DNA of 64,000 nt. Source: Streptomyces sp. GKU 895. GTDB lineage: Bacteria > Actinomycetota > Actinomycetes > Streptomycetales > Streptomycetaceae. How positions within the stretch are numbered: position 1 is the stretch's first letter; every line of letters starts with the position of its first letter. Shown one piece after another: positions 9,477-19,052 of the stretch. A program made the position numbers and the translations under genes. The DNA is taken from contig MWJO01000027.1 in assembly GCA_002027195.1 (NCBI GenBank), forward strand, positions 20,636 through 84,635. Reading direction: 5' to 3'. The notes below the pieces were generated by a model. It searched no databases. It saw only the letters and a list, made by a program, of their open reading frames with translations, and was not told where the DNA came from.

Positions 9477-10502
9477 TCAACCGCCTGTCTCCCCCTGACG
9501 GGGCCTGCCCTCGGGCTCACCGCCCGGCCGTGTCGCGCCGCCCGGTGGCGTGTTGCCCGCGGTCAGATGCTCGAGCACCTCGACCAGTTCCTGGCAGGCC
9601 CGTTCCACCGAGCGCCGGGTGTTGCGCTGCTCGGTGATCACGGCGGAGAGCAGCAGGGCGGTGAGGGCCATGGTGCCGTTGAACGCCTGCAGTTTGAGCA
9701 TCACTTCGATGCGGTCGAGGCCTTCGAAAGGGCCGGCCCGCTCCGTGGCGGCGACGGTGGCCATGACGGACGTGACGAGTGCGCAGAGCATGCTGCCGAC
9801 CAGTTGGAAGCGCAGCGCCGTCCAGATCAGGAGCGGGTAGACGAGGAACAGCACACTGAGGCTGCTGTGCGTGACCAGCCATACGGAGCCGCACGTGATG
9901 AGGGCGAGCCCGGTGGCCTCCTGCCAGCGGGACAGATGGGGGGGCCAGCTGGCCCGGTGGAGCGCCAGCAGGAGCGGTGTGATGATCAGGACCCCCATCG
10001 CGTCACCCACCCACCACGCCAGCCACACCTCCCAGAGGCCGTGACCGTGGAGCCGGTCGGTGATCACGAGCATGCCGACGCCCACCGTGGCGCTGATCAG
10101 CATGCCGGTCAGGGCCCCGAGGAACACCAGGGCCAGGCCGTCCCGGAACCGGCTGAGGTCGGTACGGAAGCCCACCGCACGGAGCATGAGGCAGGCACAG
10201 ACGGGCGCGGCCGTGTTGCCCGCCAGGTTGCCGAGCACCTCGGGTTGCAGCGAGGTGAGGTGCATGATGACGAGCAGGGAACCGAGTGCGATGCCGGGCC
10301 AGACCCGCAGCCCGAAGATCAGCAGGGCGGCCACCGCGATACCGGTCGGCGGCCAGATGGGGGTGAACACCGCCCCTTCGACGGCCAGGTTGCGCAGGAG
10401 CCCGAGCCGTCCCGCGGCGTAGTAGCAGCCGGCGACGGCCAGCACCTGGAGGGCGACGACGCCGGTCCGGCGCAGATTCTCGGTACCCACCACACAAGCC
10501 AT
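9477..10502 (-). CDS. MASE1-domain integral membrane protein
   Basis: A 341-residue protein with about eight membrane segments, matching the MASE1 sensor domain: VFTPIWPPTGIAVAALLIFGLRVWPGIALG, quoted here in pieces (IWPPTGIAVAAL and WPGIALGSLL), is a hallmark. No kinase, GGDEF or other output domain is attached; the C-terminus is a short coiled-coil-like helix (NTRRSVERACQELVEVLEHL). It may sense a signal for the adjacent SpoIIE-type phosphatase encoded just upstream on the same strand (50-bp gap). Confidence 0.85.
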   Translation of the reverse strand: MACVVGTENLRRTGVVALQVLAVAGCYYAAGRLGLLRNLAVEGAVFTPIWPPTGIAVAALLIFGLRVWPGIALGSLLVIMHLTSLQPEVLGNLAGNTAAPVCACLMLRAVGFRTDLSRFRDGLALVFLGALTGMLISATVGVGMLVITDRLHGHGLWEVWLAWWVGDAMGVLIITPLLLALHRASWPPHLSRWQEATGLALITCGSVWLVTHSSLSVLFLVYPLLIWTALRFQLVGSMLCALVTSVMATVAATERAGPFEGLDRIEVMLKLQAFNGTMALTALLLSAVITEQRNTRRSVERACQELVEVLEHLTAGNTPPGGATRPGGEPEGRPRQGETGG

Positions 10503-10552
10503 CAGACACCGGCGCGGCCGTTCCGGCGACGTGGGAGCGGCGGCATACCGCC

Positions 10553-11383
10553 CTATAGCTGAGCTTCGGTTCCTTCGTGGCCGACGACCAGCACGGCGGC
10601 GTCGTCCTCGTGTCCCACCTGGTCGGCGCCCCGGATCACGGCGGTGGCGAGGGCGTGCGCGTCCAGGCCGGCCACGGCGGCGATGCCGGCGAGGCGCACG
10701 ACCTGGTCCAGGCCTTGGTCGACCTCCATCGAGGGCCCCTCGACGACGCCGTCCGTGAGCAGGACGAAGACGCCGCCCGTGGTGAGCCGGTACCGGGTCA
10801 CGGGGTAGGTCATGCCGGCGCCCACTCCCAGCGGCGGACCGCCCTCGTCGCTGCCGATGCCGGACTTGCCGTCCGCCGTCGCCCAGACGGAGGGGACATG
10901 GCCGGCGCGGGCGCTCTCGAGCGTCCCGGTGGTCGGGTCGAGGCGCAGGAAGGTGCAGGTGGCGAAGAGGTCGGCGCCGAGGGACAGGAGGAGATCGTTG
11001 GTCTGTGCGAGGAGTTCGCCGGGGTCGCTCGTCACGGAGGCGAGTGCGCGCAGGCAGACGCGTACCTGTCCCATGAAGGCGGCGGCCTCGATGTTGTGGC
11101 CCTGTACGTCCCCGATGGACAGCCCTATCCGGCCGTCCGGCAGGTGAAAGGCGTCGTACCAGTCGCCGCCCACATTGAGGCCGTGGTGTGCCGGTACGTA
11201 GCGCACCGCGAGGTCGTAGCGGGGCACCGTGGGCATCTTCGCGGGCAGCATGCCGCGCTGCAGGGCGATGGCCAGCTCGACCTGGGACCGCTGCAGCTCC
11301 GCCTGCTCACGCGCCTGCGCGGTCAGCGAGCCGAGCCTGGCCAGCAGCTCGTCGCCGTCGTGCGCCGGGCCCTTGCGGGACAT
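10553..11383 (-). CDS. PP2C/SpoIIE-family serine phosphatase
   Basis: A 276-residue protein: an N-terminal coiled-coil-like helix (QAREQAELQRSQVELAIALQ) and a SpoIIE phosphatase domain from LQRGMLP onward. Metal-binding motifs are NVGGDWYDAF and GLSIGDVQGHN; a further acidic motif is VLLTDGVVEG. Such proteins usually dephosphorylate anti-anti-sigma factors in partner-switching pathways. No anti-sigma kinase partner is encoded nearby. The gene is transcribed with the MASE1 membrane protein. Confidence 0.9.
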   Translation of the reverse strand: MSRKGPAHDGDELLARLGSLTAQAREQAELQRSQVELAIALQRGMLPAKMPTVPRYDLAVRYVPAHHGLNVGGDWYDAFHLPDGRIGLSIGDVQGHNIEAAAFMGQVRVCLRALASVTSDPGELLAQTNDLLLSLGADLFATCTFLRLDPTTGTLESARAGHVPSVWATADGKSGIGSDEGGPPLGVGAGMTYPVTRYRLTTGGVFVLLTDGVVEGPSMEVDQGLDQVVRLAGIAAVAGLDAHALATAVIRGADQVGHEDDAAVLVVGHEGTEAQL

Positions 11384-11611
11384 GGACCGCTCCGAACGAT
11401 CTGCACCGTTTTGAGGGTGCTCGACACAAAGGACTCGTACAAATTACTCATATTGGATGATAGCGGCGCTGTGGTGTGCCGGAGCGCGAGCAGGACTGCC
11501 CCTTCCGCCTCTCCCCTGAGCACTGGGGTGTCACCCCGGTGCGAGGGCGGCGGGGTTCGGGTTTCGTGGGCGCATGCCGGGTCAGCGCACCCACCCAAGA
11601 GAGGCCCGCCC

Positions 11612-11783
11612 ATGACAGTCCCGCATCCCGTGGTCTTCATCCACGGCCTTTGGCTGCACAGCACCTCCTGGCAACCCTGGATCGATCTGTTCCGGGCGGA
11701 GGGCTACGCACCCTCCGCACCCGGGTGGCCCGGCGACCCCGACACCGTCGAGGAAGCGCGGCAGAACCCCGAGAGCCTTGCCG
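11612..11783 (+). pseudogene. Truncated alpha/beta hydrolase, N-terminal fragment
   Basis: The start has a good ribosome-binding site and encodes VVFIHGLWLHSTSWQPW and PGWPGDPDTVEEARQNPE, the conserved beginning of an alpha/beta hydrolase (oxyanion HG motif). Homology stops near residue 57. The nucleophile elbow, acid and histidine are absent, and no other frame in the following 120 bp continues the family. It is therefore a 3'-deleted remnant abutting the LLM oxidoreductase gene. The frame itself runs on into unrelated sequence. Confidence 0.7.
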
Positions 11784-11908
11784 CCCGCCCGATGAGCTCC
11801 ACGTTCCCCCATCAGACCGGGCCGCCGGACCCGGTCTGTTCGACGGTCAGGGTACTGTGCCGCGTCCGACGATCTGAAGAACGGCCTGGGCCCCGACGGC
11901 CCCTGGTG

Positions 11909-12789
11909 TCAGGTGAGTCGGGGTGCCACCTCGGCTGCGACCCACTCCATGGCCTTCTCGACGTGTTCGGCCGCGATGGGCAGCCACAGGGTGCCGGCGG
12001 TGAGCCCTGCCTCGGCGAGCCGCCCGAGGTCGTCGGCGACACTCGCCGCGGTGGGCGCGGTGCCGCCGAGCGGCCGTCCCGGTGGCGCGATGACCGCGGG
12101 GACACCAGGAGGAGTGAGGAACAGCGCCGAAGCGAGCGTCAGCCGGTCGCGTTCTCCGCGCCGCCGAGGTCCCGCAGGCGGCGCCGTACGTCGGTGAGCT
12201 CCTCGGCGTCGGCACCTGTGCCGTACCAGGCGTCACCGAAACGCAGCGCCCGGCGCAGGGCGGCGTCGCTGTGTCCGCCGACCCACACCGGCGGACCGCC
12301 GGGGGTGACCGGGGGCACTCCCAACTGCGCTTGGCGCAGGGTCGTGAACGGTCCGTCGAAGTCCGCGGGGCGCTGGGCCCACAGGGCCTTGGCAGCGGCG
12401 AGGTGGTCGTCGGTACGCGCACCACGTTCACGGGCGGGTACACCCACGGCGGCGAATTCGTCGGGATTCCAGCCGGTGCCGACGCCCAGCAGCAAGCGCC
12501 CTGCGGACACGACATCCAGCGTCGCCGCCTGGTTGGCGAGCACCACCGCCGGATAGAACGGCGCGACGAGTACGGACGTCAGCAGCCGCAGGCGCGTCGT
12601 CGCCCCCGCCACGGCCGAGAGCAGAACGAGCGGATCCGTGTCGAGGCCGAAACCGCTGTCCAGCAGGCGGTTGCCGACCGCGACATGATCGAAGCCCAGG
12701 TCCTCCGCGTGGCGTGCGGCGCGGAGCACGGCGGCTCCGTCGTCGACCGGCCAGCGAGGCTGGAGGGAAACACCGAGGCGCAGGGGCAT
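11909..12789 (-). CDS. LLM-class (luciferase-like) F420/FMN-dependent oxidoreductase (frameshifted)
   Basis: TIM-barrel oxidoreductase of the luciferase-like superfamily. Typical elements are LGVSLQP at the N-terminus, AEDLGFDHVAVGNRL, RLRLLTSVLVAPFYPAV, and GRLLLGVGTGWNPDEF. The frame closes early at 12139. Inserting one base near 12141 opens a continuation, LTLASALFLTPPGVPAV to KAMEWVAAEVAPRLT, ending at 11909. The restored protein has 293 residues, normal for the family. One-base restoration to full length argues for a sequence error. The substrate is unknown; F420 rather than FMN is the usual cofactor for this subgroup in actinomycetes. Confidence 0.85.
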
Positions 12790-12883
12790 GAGAGTGCCTT
12801 TCGACGGCGGTCCGACGGTGACATGGCGATCGGCGACCGCCCTGTCGTCAGACCCAACTCCGGCATCGCCCCTCTTTCATCCC

Positions 12884-12912
12884 GAACCCCAGCCGGTGTA
12901 CGGCTGGGGTTC
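12884..12912 (-). terminator. Hairpin terminator after the GH62 gene
   Basis: Perfect 12-bp arms, GAACCCCAGCCG and its complement, with a 5-nt loop, ~30 bp beyond the stop of the minus-strand GH62 gene. Confidence 0.75.
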
Positions 12913-12943
12913 CGGAATGCGGCGGGTGCCGCGGATCAGGGGG

Positions 12944-14366
12944 TCAGCGCTGCAGGGTGAGCAGACCCGGCCGGTACGGCAGCTTCTCGTAGGGGGTGCT
13001 GCTCGGGGTGTTGGGGTCCAGACCCTGGTAGAGGAACTGCAGGTTGCAGGGGTCGATGGTCATGGTCTGGTCGGGGTTGTTGCGGACCAGGTCACCGTGG
13101 CTGATGCTGTTCGTCCAGGTGGCACCGCTGTTGGCCTTGCCCGCGAAGGGGCTGGACTCGGTTGCGGCCTGGGCGGTCCACGGGCCGTTGAGGCTGGTGG
13201 CGGTGAAGGAGCGGAAGAAGCGGTCCTCGTTCACACCGCGCGCCTCGACGATCATGAGGTACTGGTTCTGGCCCTGGACTTTGTAGACCTGCGGCGCCTC
13301 GAAGAGGTTCTTGACCGTGTCGGTCATGACCGTGGTGTACGACGAGCCGAAGCTGCCGGGGAAGTTCCCGATCGGGATGGTCGACTTGAAGATGCCGCCG
13401 TTGTCGTTCGCGAAGAACAGGTACATGTTCTGGTCGTCGGCGATCACGGTCGGGTCGATCGGGCCGCCGCTGGGGAGGGTGCCGGTGAACAGCGCCTGCG
13501 GTGCGGACCAGCCGTTGGGGTTGGTGGGGTCGCTGGACGTGCGGTAGGTGAAGGGCCAGGCGGTGCCCCATCCCAGAGAGACCATCACCCAGACGTTCTT
13601 GGGCGCGAAGTAGAACACCTGGGGCGCCACGGCGGACGAGTTCATCGCGGTCTGTCCGGCCGACGCCATGTCCGACCAGTTGGTGAACGGGGCGAAGCCC
13701 ATCGAGTGCCAGTTGCCGTCGGAGTAGGTCGCGTAGACGAGGTGCTTGCCGTTGTACGTGGTGGTGGTGAAGTCCTTCAGCGAGAGCCACCCGTTGGCCG
13801 GCTGCGCCAGCGGGCCGGTCGAGCTCCACCGGTACGTCGAGGGAAGAGCACACGAGTTGGACGCGGCGGACAGGCCGCTCCACTTCTGGCTGCTGCTGCC
13901 AGTGCAGTTCGAGAGCTGCACCGCCGTGCCGTTGGCCGTCGCCGCCCCCCGAGACGTCCAGGCACAGTCCGGACTCCACGGCGACGATCGTGCCGTCGGT
14001 GTTCGCCCGCCACTGCTGGTTGGTGCCGCCGTTGCAGGACCAGATGACCGGCCGGGTCCCGGCTGTGGTGGCGTGGCCCGGGACGTCGAGGCACTTGTTG
14101 CCGTAGACGGTCAGCTGGTTGCTGTCCGTCAGCGTCCACTGCTGGTTGGTCCCGCCATGGCAGTCCCAGATCTGCACGTTCGTGCCGTCGGTCTGGGCGG
14201 CGCCCGGCACATCGAGACACCGGCCGGAGGCAACGCCTCGCACGGCGCTGGTGGTTGCGGCTTGAGCCGGGGTGGCGACGAGCATCGCCGCCAACGAGGC
14301 CATGACCGCAACGGGGACTGCGAACACCCCGAACAGCCGTCTGGGGCTGGAACCACGTCTGCGCAT
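12944..14366 (-). CDS. Secreted GH62 alpha-L-arabinofuranosidase with N-terminal ricin-type CBM13 (frameshifted)
   Basis: Removes arabinose side chains from arabinoxylan outside the cell. Order: Sec signal peptide (1-37, ending TPAQAAT), ricin-type lectin domain (~40-165, repeats with QxW: TNQQWTL, TNQQWRA), GH62 domain (~170-473). GH62 hallmarks include CALPSTYRWSSTGPLAQP, HLVYATYSDG, FAPFTNWSDMAS and YKVQGQNQYLMIVEARG. The two domains are in different frames. The break sits in a run of six C at 13945-13950, and removing one base (or adding two) restores LDVSG...TANGTAVQLSNC and a ~473-residue protein. Most likely a homopolymer error. It is divergent from GH74, with a palindrome in the shared promoter region. 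Confidence 0.9.
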
Positions 14367-14684
14367 GGGGACCTCATCATCCTCGAGTAGGTGGTTCGTT
14401 CGATATTACGAATGCGTGTCGGAATATCGAGCAGACTGGATCATGAGAGAACCCGCGGGTGCCGTCAATACTTCGCGCAGGATTCGCGACCCGGAACTTT
14501 TACGGGGCTTGCGCCGCGGAGGGGACGCCGCACAGGGGACGCCGCGGAGAGGCAGCAACGGAAAGAAAGTTCCCGGCTCGCGGCAACCCCTGACGTGGCC
14601 TGTGACAACAAGGGGGCGGATCCGGCCAGTTCCGGTGCCCGGTTCCGCTGACCTTGAGAACGGCCTGCAAGGAGAACACCCTTC
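14367..14684. other. 318-bp divergent intergenic region between GH62 and GH74
   Basis: Holds the palindrome at 14400-14430 and the GH74 ribosome-binding site (AAGGAG at 14670-14675). No coding sequence is supported; small frames here are shadows. Promoter boxes for either gene could not be fixed with confidence. Confidence 0.5.
14400..14430. promoter_or_regulatory. Imperfect 31-bp palindrome in the GH62/GH74 divergent promoter
   Basis: Outer arms TCGATATT and AATATCGA match perfectly, and an inner CGA/TCG pair also matches across one mismatch; the centre is ATGCGTG. It lies 34 bp upstream of the GH62 start. AT-rich dyads of this kind in Streptomyces promoters are usually repressor operators. 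The binding protein is unknown. Confidence 0.55.
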
Positions 14685-17339
14685 ATGAACAACCCCACGA
14701 ACGGCGGGCGCCGCGGTCGTCACCGCCGCCGCTGGACCGCGACCGGTCTGCTGCTCGGCGTGCCCGCCGTTCTCGTGCCGTACCTGCTCTACGCACAGGA
14801 GGACTCGCAGGCCGCGACGGTCGACGCCGACGCCTACTACCGGCTGGTCTCGGTGCGCAGCGGCAAGGTGCTGGACGTCAACGGGTACTCCACCGCCGAC
14901 GGCACACGTATCCAGCAGTGGACCGACCAGAACACCGCCAACCAGCAGTGGCGGCTGAAGCCCACCGGGGACGGCTACTACGAGCTGGTGAACCGCAACA
15001 GCGGCAAAGTGCTGGGCATAACCGACCAATCCACCGCTCAGAAGGCCGCCGCCGAGCAGCAGACCGACACGTCCGCGACCTCCCAGGAGTGGAAGATCGA
15101 GGAGGTGAGCGGTTCCGAAGCCGTCACCTTCGTCTCGCGCAGGAGCGGGCAGGTCCTGGACGTTTCCGGCGGCTCCACGGCCGAGGGCGCGGCCGTCATC
15201 CAGTATCCGGGCACGGGCGGCAGCAACCAGCAGTGGACGCTGGTGAAGGTGGCCGAGACCCAGGCCTCCGGGTCCGCCGGGGAGCAGACGGCGGCCGCGT
15301 CCGGGCCGTACGTGTGGAAGAACGCCCAGGTGGCGGGCGGCGGTTACGTCACCGGGCTGGTGTTCAACCCGAAGGAGAAGGGCCTGCTGTACGCGCGCAC
15401 CGACATGGGTGGCGCCTACCGCTGGGACACCGGGGCCGAGCAGTGGATCCCGCTGACCGACTTCCTCGGCGAGAAGGACTGGAACCTGCTGGGCATCGAC
15501 TCGCTGGCCACCGACCCCGTCGACTCCGACCGGCTCTACCTCGGCACAGGTACCTACACCAACGAGTGGGCGGGCAACGGGGCGATCCTGCGTTCCACCG
15601 ACCGGGGCCGCACCTTCCAGCGCACCGATCTGCCGTTCAAGCTGGGCGGCAACGAACCCGGCCGCGGGGCGGGCGAGCGGCTGGTGATCGACCCCTCGGA
15701 CCACTCCACCCTGCTGCTGGGCACCCGTAAGAACGGCCTGTGGCGCAGCACCGACTACGGGGTGACCTGGCGTCAGGTGTCGTCGTTCCCCGTCAAGGAC
15801 GGGGCGGGGAGCGGCGCGGGCATCTCCTTCGTGACGTACGGCCCGGCCGGCAGCAACACGGTCTACGTCGGCGTCAACGACAAGTCCACGCCCCTGTACC
15901 GTTCGACCGATCGCGGCAGCAGCTGGCAGGCCGTCTCCGGGCAGCCCACCGGCCAGATGCCGCAGCACGGTGTGGTCACCGCTGACGGCTCGCTGTACCT
16001 GACCTACAGCAACAGCATCGGCCCCATGGACGCGACGGCGGGCTCGGTGTGGAAGTACACCCCGTCGGGGGGCGCGTGGAAGAACATCTCGCCCTCGCAG
16101 GGCAGTTACGGGTTCTCCGGTCTGGCCGTCGATCCGCAGAAGCCCTCCACGGTGATGGTCACCACCCTCGACCGCTGGTGGCCGGAGGACGAGATCTACC
16201 GCACCACCGACGGCGGCGCGACCTGGAAGGCACTGGCCGACAAGTCGCAGCGCGATGCCTCCGGTGCTCCGTTCGTCGGCACGCACACGGGCCACTGGAT
16301 GACCGCCCTGGCCATCGATCCCTTCAACTCCGGGCACGTGCTGTACGGCACCGGCAACGGCATCTGGCGCAGCAAGGACGCCAACGCCCCCGACAGCGGC
16401 GGCACCAGCCACTGGGCCGCCTCCGGGGCCCGCGGGCTGGAGGAGACCGCGCTGGCGGACGCGATCGCTCCTCCCGGCGGCGCCACCGTCATCACCTCCA
16501 TGGGGGACCAGGGCGGCTTCCGCCACGACTCCCTGACCGAGGTGCCCGGCGGACGAATGAAGAACCCGCTGATGAGCAGCAGCACCGACATCGACTTCGC
16601 CCAGTCCAAGCCGTCGATGATGGTCCGTGTCGGCACCGGCGGCGACCAGGACGGCGCCTACTCCACCGACGGCGGCAGCACCTGGACCGGCTTCACCGCC
16701 GAACCGGTCCCCAGCGCGAACATGGGCCATGTCGCCCTCTCGGCGGACGGTTCCACCATCGTCTGGGCCGAATCAGGCCAGGCCCCCTACCGCTCGACCG
16801 ACAAGGGAGCGCACTGGTCGAAGGTCAGCGGCCTGGGCACCGACGCCGTCGTCGTCGCCGACCGCTCCTCGGCGGACACCTTCTACTCCCTGTCCGACGG
16901 CAAGCTCTACGCCAGCACCGACGGCGGCGCGACCTTCACCCCCCGCGCCACGGGCCTGCCCTCCGGGCGGCTCACCGCCGTCCCCGGCATCAACGGCGAT
17001 TTGTGGCTCGCCGGCGGCGACAGGGGCCTGCTGCACTCCACCGACGGCGGCCGCACCTTCACCACACTCACCACGGTGAAGTCCGCCTCCGCCCTCGGCT
17101 TCGGCAAGGCCAAGCCGGGCACCGGCTACCAGGCCCTCTACCTGATCGGCACCGTCGACAAGGTCACCGGAGTCTTCCGCTCCACCGACAAGGGCGCCAC
17201 CTGGGTCCGCGTCAACGACGACGCCCACCAGTGGGGCGCCATCGGCAGCCTCGGCATCATCACCGGCGACCCCGACACCTACGGCCGTGTCTACATCGGC
17301 ACCAACGGACGCGGCCTGCAGTACGGCGACCCGTCCTGA
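14685..17339 (+). CDS. Secreted GH74 xyloglucanase with N-terminal ricin-type CBM13
   Basis: Endo-acting xyloglucan hydrolase of 884 residues. Order: basic N-terminus and hydrophobic export segment (17-40, no clear Ala-x-Ala until QAAT), ricin-type domain (~45-190) with three repeats (YYRLVSVRSGKVLDV, YYELVNRNSGKVLGI, and RRSGQVLDVSGGSTAEG), then a GH74 double beta-propeller (~205-884). The catalytic-base motif ARTDMGGAYRW is present, and many BNR/Asp-box-like turns (STDGGATF, STDRGSSW, STDKGATW) recur through the propellers. An N-terminal rather than C-terminal binding module is less usual for GH74. It is divergent from the GH62 gene, and together they target hemicellulose side chains and backbone. 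Confidence 0.93.
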   Translation: MNNPTNGGRRGRHRRRWTATGLLLGVPAVLVPYLLYAQEDSQAATVDADAYYRLVSVRSGKVLDVNGYSTADGTRIQQWTDQNTANQQWRLKPTGDGYYELVNRNSGKVLGITDQSTAQKAAAEQQTDTSATSQEWKIEEVSGSEAVTFVSRRSGQVLDVSGGSTAEGAAVIQYPGTGGSNQQWTLVKVAETQASGSAGEQTAAASGPYVWKNAQVAGGGYVTGLVFNPKEKGLLYARTDMGGAYRWDTGAEQWIPLTDFLGEKDWNLLGIDSLATDPVDSDRLYLGTGTYTNEWAGNGAILRSTDRGRTFQRTDLPFKLGGNEPGRGAGERLVIDPSDHSTLLLGTRKNGLWRSTDYGVTWRQVSSFPVKDGAGSGAGISFVTYGPAGSNTVYVGVNDKSTPLYRSTDRGSSWQAVSGQPTGQMPQHGVVTADGSLYLTYSNSIGPMDATAGSVWKYTPSGGAWKNISPSQGSYGFSGLAVDPQKPSTVMVTTLDRWWPEDEIYRTTDGGATWKALADKSQRDASGAPFVGTHTGHWMTALAIDPFNSGHVLYGTGNGIWRSKDANAPDSGGTSHWAASGARGLEETALADAIAPPGGATVITSMGDQGGFRHDSLTEVPGGRMKNPLMSSSTDIDFAQSKPSMMVRVGTGGDQDGAYSTDGGSTWTGFTAEPVPSANMGHVALSADGSTIVWAESGQAPYRSTDKGAHWSKVSGLGTDAVVVADRSSADTFYSLSDGKLYASTDGGATFTPRATGLPSGRLTAVPGINGDLWLAGGDRGLLHSTDGGRTFTTLTTVKSASALGFGKAKPGTGYQALYLIGTVDKVTGVFRSTDKGATWVRVNDDAHQWGAIGSLGIITGDPDTYGRVYIGTNGRGLQYGDPS

Positions 17340-17433
17340 CCCCAGCACCCTAAGGCGGGGCCGCGGCCACAACCACCCGCGGCGCCCAGGTTGGACGTGC
17401 CCCTGACGTCGGTGGTGGCCGGCGTGGTCGTTC

Positions 17434-17790
17434 TCATGAGCCGGCCGCCGGGTGCAGCCGGACGCCCTGCACGTCACCGTCGACGGGGAGGACGATGCCG
17501 GGGACGGAGGCCGCGGCGGGGCTCGCCAGGGTCAGTCGCAGCACCGCCGCAGATACGGCAGAGCGGCCCGCCTGGTGCGTACCGTCCCGAGGACGTTGAC
17601 GTCGAGGACGGGGTGTGGCGCGGACGCCTGCGTTGTTGACCAGGATGTCCAGGCCATCGAGCCGCTCGGCGGCCCCTCGACCCCTGTCGCGCCCCCGAGT
17701 CGCTGTCGGCATCAAGGCCGACCTCGGCGACGACACCTCGGTGCGGTCGGCCGTGGCGGAGCCACCGTGGCGCCGTGTTCGGTCAGCATC
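17434..17790 (-). pseudogene. Degraded short-chain dehydrogenase/reductase remnant
   Basis: Pieces of an SDR protein lie in several frames on the minus strand: RMLTEHGATVA near 17760-17790, GLDILVNNAGV (the NNAG motif) near 17630, VLDVNVLGTVRTRRAALPYL near 17580, and a C-terminus ending GIVLPVDGDVQGVRL near 17460. The Rossmann glycine motif and the YxxxK active site are gone, so several deletions are needed to explain it. Unlike the other frameshifts in the window, this is a true relic. It lies just downstream of the enolase-superfamily gene and may once have been its pathway partner. Confidence 0.65.
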
Positions 17791-17813
17791 CGGGACGGTG
17801 TGGATCGGGCTGG

Positions 17814-18928
17814 TCAGGCCTTCGGCGGCGTCAAGGTCTCCTTGTCGACGTACTGCTGGAGGATCGGCGGGTAGTCCAGGCCGGCGGGCAGGGCCACGCC
17901 GGGCCCGGTGGGGGCGTGGACGAGCCCCTGGGTGTCGATGCCGCTCTCGCGGCTGATCGGATTGCCCATAACCAGGGACTCGTAGTAGGTGGTGTTCGAA
18001 ATCGCCATGCACAGGTGCCGGTTGGGGATCTCCGGCCCGTGCACCTCGGCGCGTAGCCGGAAGGCGTCGGCGAGGTGGGCGGTGCGCAGGGCGCCGGTGA
18101 AGCCGCCGCGCAGTTGGGTGGAGGCGCGGACGCCGAAGGTGGCGGCACCGGCCTGGATGAAGTCGGCCGAGTTCATGTGGGCCCCGTCGGAGGTCTCGGC
18201 CACCAGCAGGGGTACCGCCACCGCGTCGGCGAGGCGCTTGTAGGCGGTGATGCTGAACTCCCGCATCGGCTCCTCGTACCAGAGGTAGTCCGCGTCGGAC
18301 AGGGCATGTCCGAGGTAGATCGCGTCCGGGAGGTCGAATCCGGCGGACCCGTCGAACATCAGGGGGACGGCGTCTCCCACGTGTTCGCGCAGGGCCGCCG
18401 ACAGCCGGGCGTCGCGACGGGCGTCGCCCCAGGCGTGGAGCTTGATGGCCGGGTAGCCGAGTTCCAGGGCCTGGTCGGCGATGTCGAGGTACTCCGCCAC
18501 CGATGAGTAGGTGACGGTCGAGGCGTAGGCGGGGATGGAGGTGCGGAAACCGCCCAGCACCTGCCAGGTGGGCCGGTCGGCGAGGCGGCCGGCCAGATCC
18601 CACAGCGCGGTGTCGACGAGGCCGAGCAGATAGAGCGGCAGCTCCTCGGTGCGGTCCAGCTCCCACATGCGGTGCCACAGCCATTCCCGCTGCAGCGGTC
18701 CTCGCCGACGAGATCCTTGCGCAGGAAGCGGTCCAGCAGGTCCGCCAGGATGACGGCGCTGCCGCGGCGCGGGGCCATCGCAACGCCCTCGGCTCCTTCG
18801 TCGGTGCAGATGCGCAGCACCGCCGCCTCGCCGTCCGGCGGGCTGCCCAGCAGCCCGTCACGCCAGACGAACGGCGGACGGGCACCCGGTACCCGGACCG
18901 GATAGCTCTCCACGTCGGTAATGCGCAC
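17814..18928 (-). CDS. Enolase-superfamily enzyme, mandelate racemase/sugar-acid dehydratase type (frameshifted)
   Basis: Probable sugar-acid dehydratase or racemase acting in the cytoplasm on an acid sugar. The N-terminal capping domain (MRITDVESYPVRVPG) and the C-terminal barrel are in different frames. One base missing near 18697 would restore VGEDPLQREWLWHRMWEL and a 371-residue protein. Barrel motifs present: IKLHAWGD (KxH), MFDGSAG (metal Asp), YEEP (metal Glu), VAETSDG (metal Glu) and EVHGPE (His). The substrate cannot be read from sequence. It is divergent from a GntR regulator, and its promoter carries the 31-bp element that is also found before the beta-helix enzyme at 20046. Confidence 0.82.
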
Positions 18929-18970
18929 GCCGTCCCCCCGCCTCAGCAGCTACTGCCGCGTAATTTTCGT

Positions 18971-19001
18971 GTAACGTAAGTCGTCATACGAATGCTGTCA
19001 A
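18971..19001 (-). promoter_or_regulatory. 31-bp promoter/operator element, copy 1 (facing the enolase-superfamily gene)
   Basis: Read on the minus strand it starts with a perfect -35 box TTGACA, has core CATTCGTATGACGACT, and a -10-like TACGTT after 17 bp. It matches the copy at 19918-19948 at 29 of 31 positions. Being in the divergent region it could also control the GntR gene at 19053. Confidence 0.75.
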
Positions 19002-19052
19002 GATGTCGGGAGCAGTAGACTCGGCGATCGTCCACACCGGTGAGGGGGCCAT

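Noticed and set aside
11612..12556. Hydrolase fragment as part of one long plus-strand fusion gene
   Set aside because: Beyond ~11783 the frame is the antisense of the LLM oxidoreductase gene and has shadow composition.
14406..16730. 774-codon minus-strand open frame opposite GH74
   Set aside because: Antisense shadow with repetitive Val/Gly/Arg composition; GH74 on the plus strand has clear family motifs and a ribosome-binding site.
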